Of a DNA stretch of 5,967 nt, positions 5,332 through 5,967 are shown piece after piece. Position 1 is the stretch's first letter. Every line of letters starts with the position of its first letter. The position numbers were made by a program, and so were the translations under genes. Where the stretch lies: positions 1 through 5,967 of the forward strand of contig CAYLOP010000177.1 in the NCBI GenBank assembly GCA_964385305.1, in the 5' to 3' direction. This DNA is from CAYLOP01 sp964385305. GTDB lineage: Bacteria; Chloroflexota; Anaerolineae; Anaerolineales; E44-bin32. The notes beneath the pieces were generated by a model. That model saw nothing but the letters and a program-made list of their open reading frames with translations. It had not been told where the DNA came from and ran no database searches.

Positions 5332-5348
5332 TTCGCCCTCGCAAGCAG

Positions 5349-5360
5349 CGCACCTTAACA
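5349..5360 (+). promoter_or_regulatory. boxA-like antitermination site
   Basis: CGCACCTTAACA matches 9 of 12 positions of the Escherichia coli rRNA boxA (TGCTCTTTAACA), including the conserved CTTAACA-like 3' part. It lies just downstream of the P2 start, in the leader where boxA recruits the NusB-NusE (S10) complex for rRNA antitermination. I did not find a clear boxB hairpin before it. Confidence 0.55.
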
Positions 5361-5418
5361 ACTGATGAGTGATAGGAAGCCCTGTTAGTAACTTGAATCC
5401 GGTCAAAGTGAATCTGAG

Positions 5419-5436
5419 CCACATCTTCGGATGTGG
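5419..5436 (+). other. UUCG-capped hairpin before 16S
   Basis: CCACATC (5419-5425) and GATGTGG (5430-5436) form a perfect 7-bp stem closed by the very stable C(UUCG)G tetraloop. It ends 7 nt before the likely mature 16S 5' end. No T-run follows, so it is not a terminator. A role in leader folding or precursor processing is inferred. Confidence 0.6.
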
Positions 5437-5443
5437 TGATGAA

Positions 5444-5967
<524 letters not shown>

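Overview
The window looks like chromosome from a member of the phylum Chloroflexota, with moderate GC content by eye. Two things point that way. The partial 16S rRNA at the right end carries the ACACCTACGGGTGGCAGC variant, a shortened V3 helix, and a TAAAACGTAGGAGGC 3' part, which I associate with deep Chloroflexota lineages. A lipoprotein also has a long Thr/Pro linker followed by an SH3-like domain, a layout common in that phylum. The class cannot be settled by eye. Every supported gene is on the + strand. || Layout: positions 1-228 are non-coding upstream sequence with one 8-bp stem-loop. A DNA-metabolism cluster follows: dnaX (229-1833), a YbaB/EbfC nucleoid-associated protein (1993-2328) and recR (2325-2927, ATGA overlap with ybaB). 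dnaX-ybaB-recR is a widely conserved bacterial gene order linking the replisome clamp loader to recombinational repair. Here dnaX and ybaB are separated by about 160 bp, which holds a possible 26-codon ORF stop-start coupled to ybaB (TGATG). After recR comes a possible 35-codon ORF (2948-3055), then a stand-alone protein resembling the cobalamin-dependent methionine synthase activation domain (3094-3834), then a probable secreted lipoprotein with its own candidate promoter (4050-4844). || From 4845 to 5443 there is no convincing protein gene, but the stretch is dense in signals. These are an AT-rich inverted repeat merging into a strong 16-bp-stem intrinsic terminator (4957-4993), a promoter with two perfect consensus hexamers (5112-5141), three successive predicted RNA hairpins (5164-5285) with a 12-bp palindrome between the first two, a second promoter with a GC-rich discriminator (5303-5331), a boxA-like antitermination site (5349-5360), a UUCG-capped hairpin (5419-5436), and the 5' third of a 16S rRNA gene (5444 to the window end). 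The simplest reading is a ribosomal RNA operon with tandem promoters and an antitermination leader. || Nothing here is clearly a new system. The best leads are the structured segment between the two rRNA-proximal promoters, the two tiny ORFs wedged between the recombination-cluster genes, and the orphan MetH-activation-like protein with a substituted SAM-motif residue and a Cys cluster. No CRISPR array, insertion sequence, tRNA or phage gene was seen.
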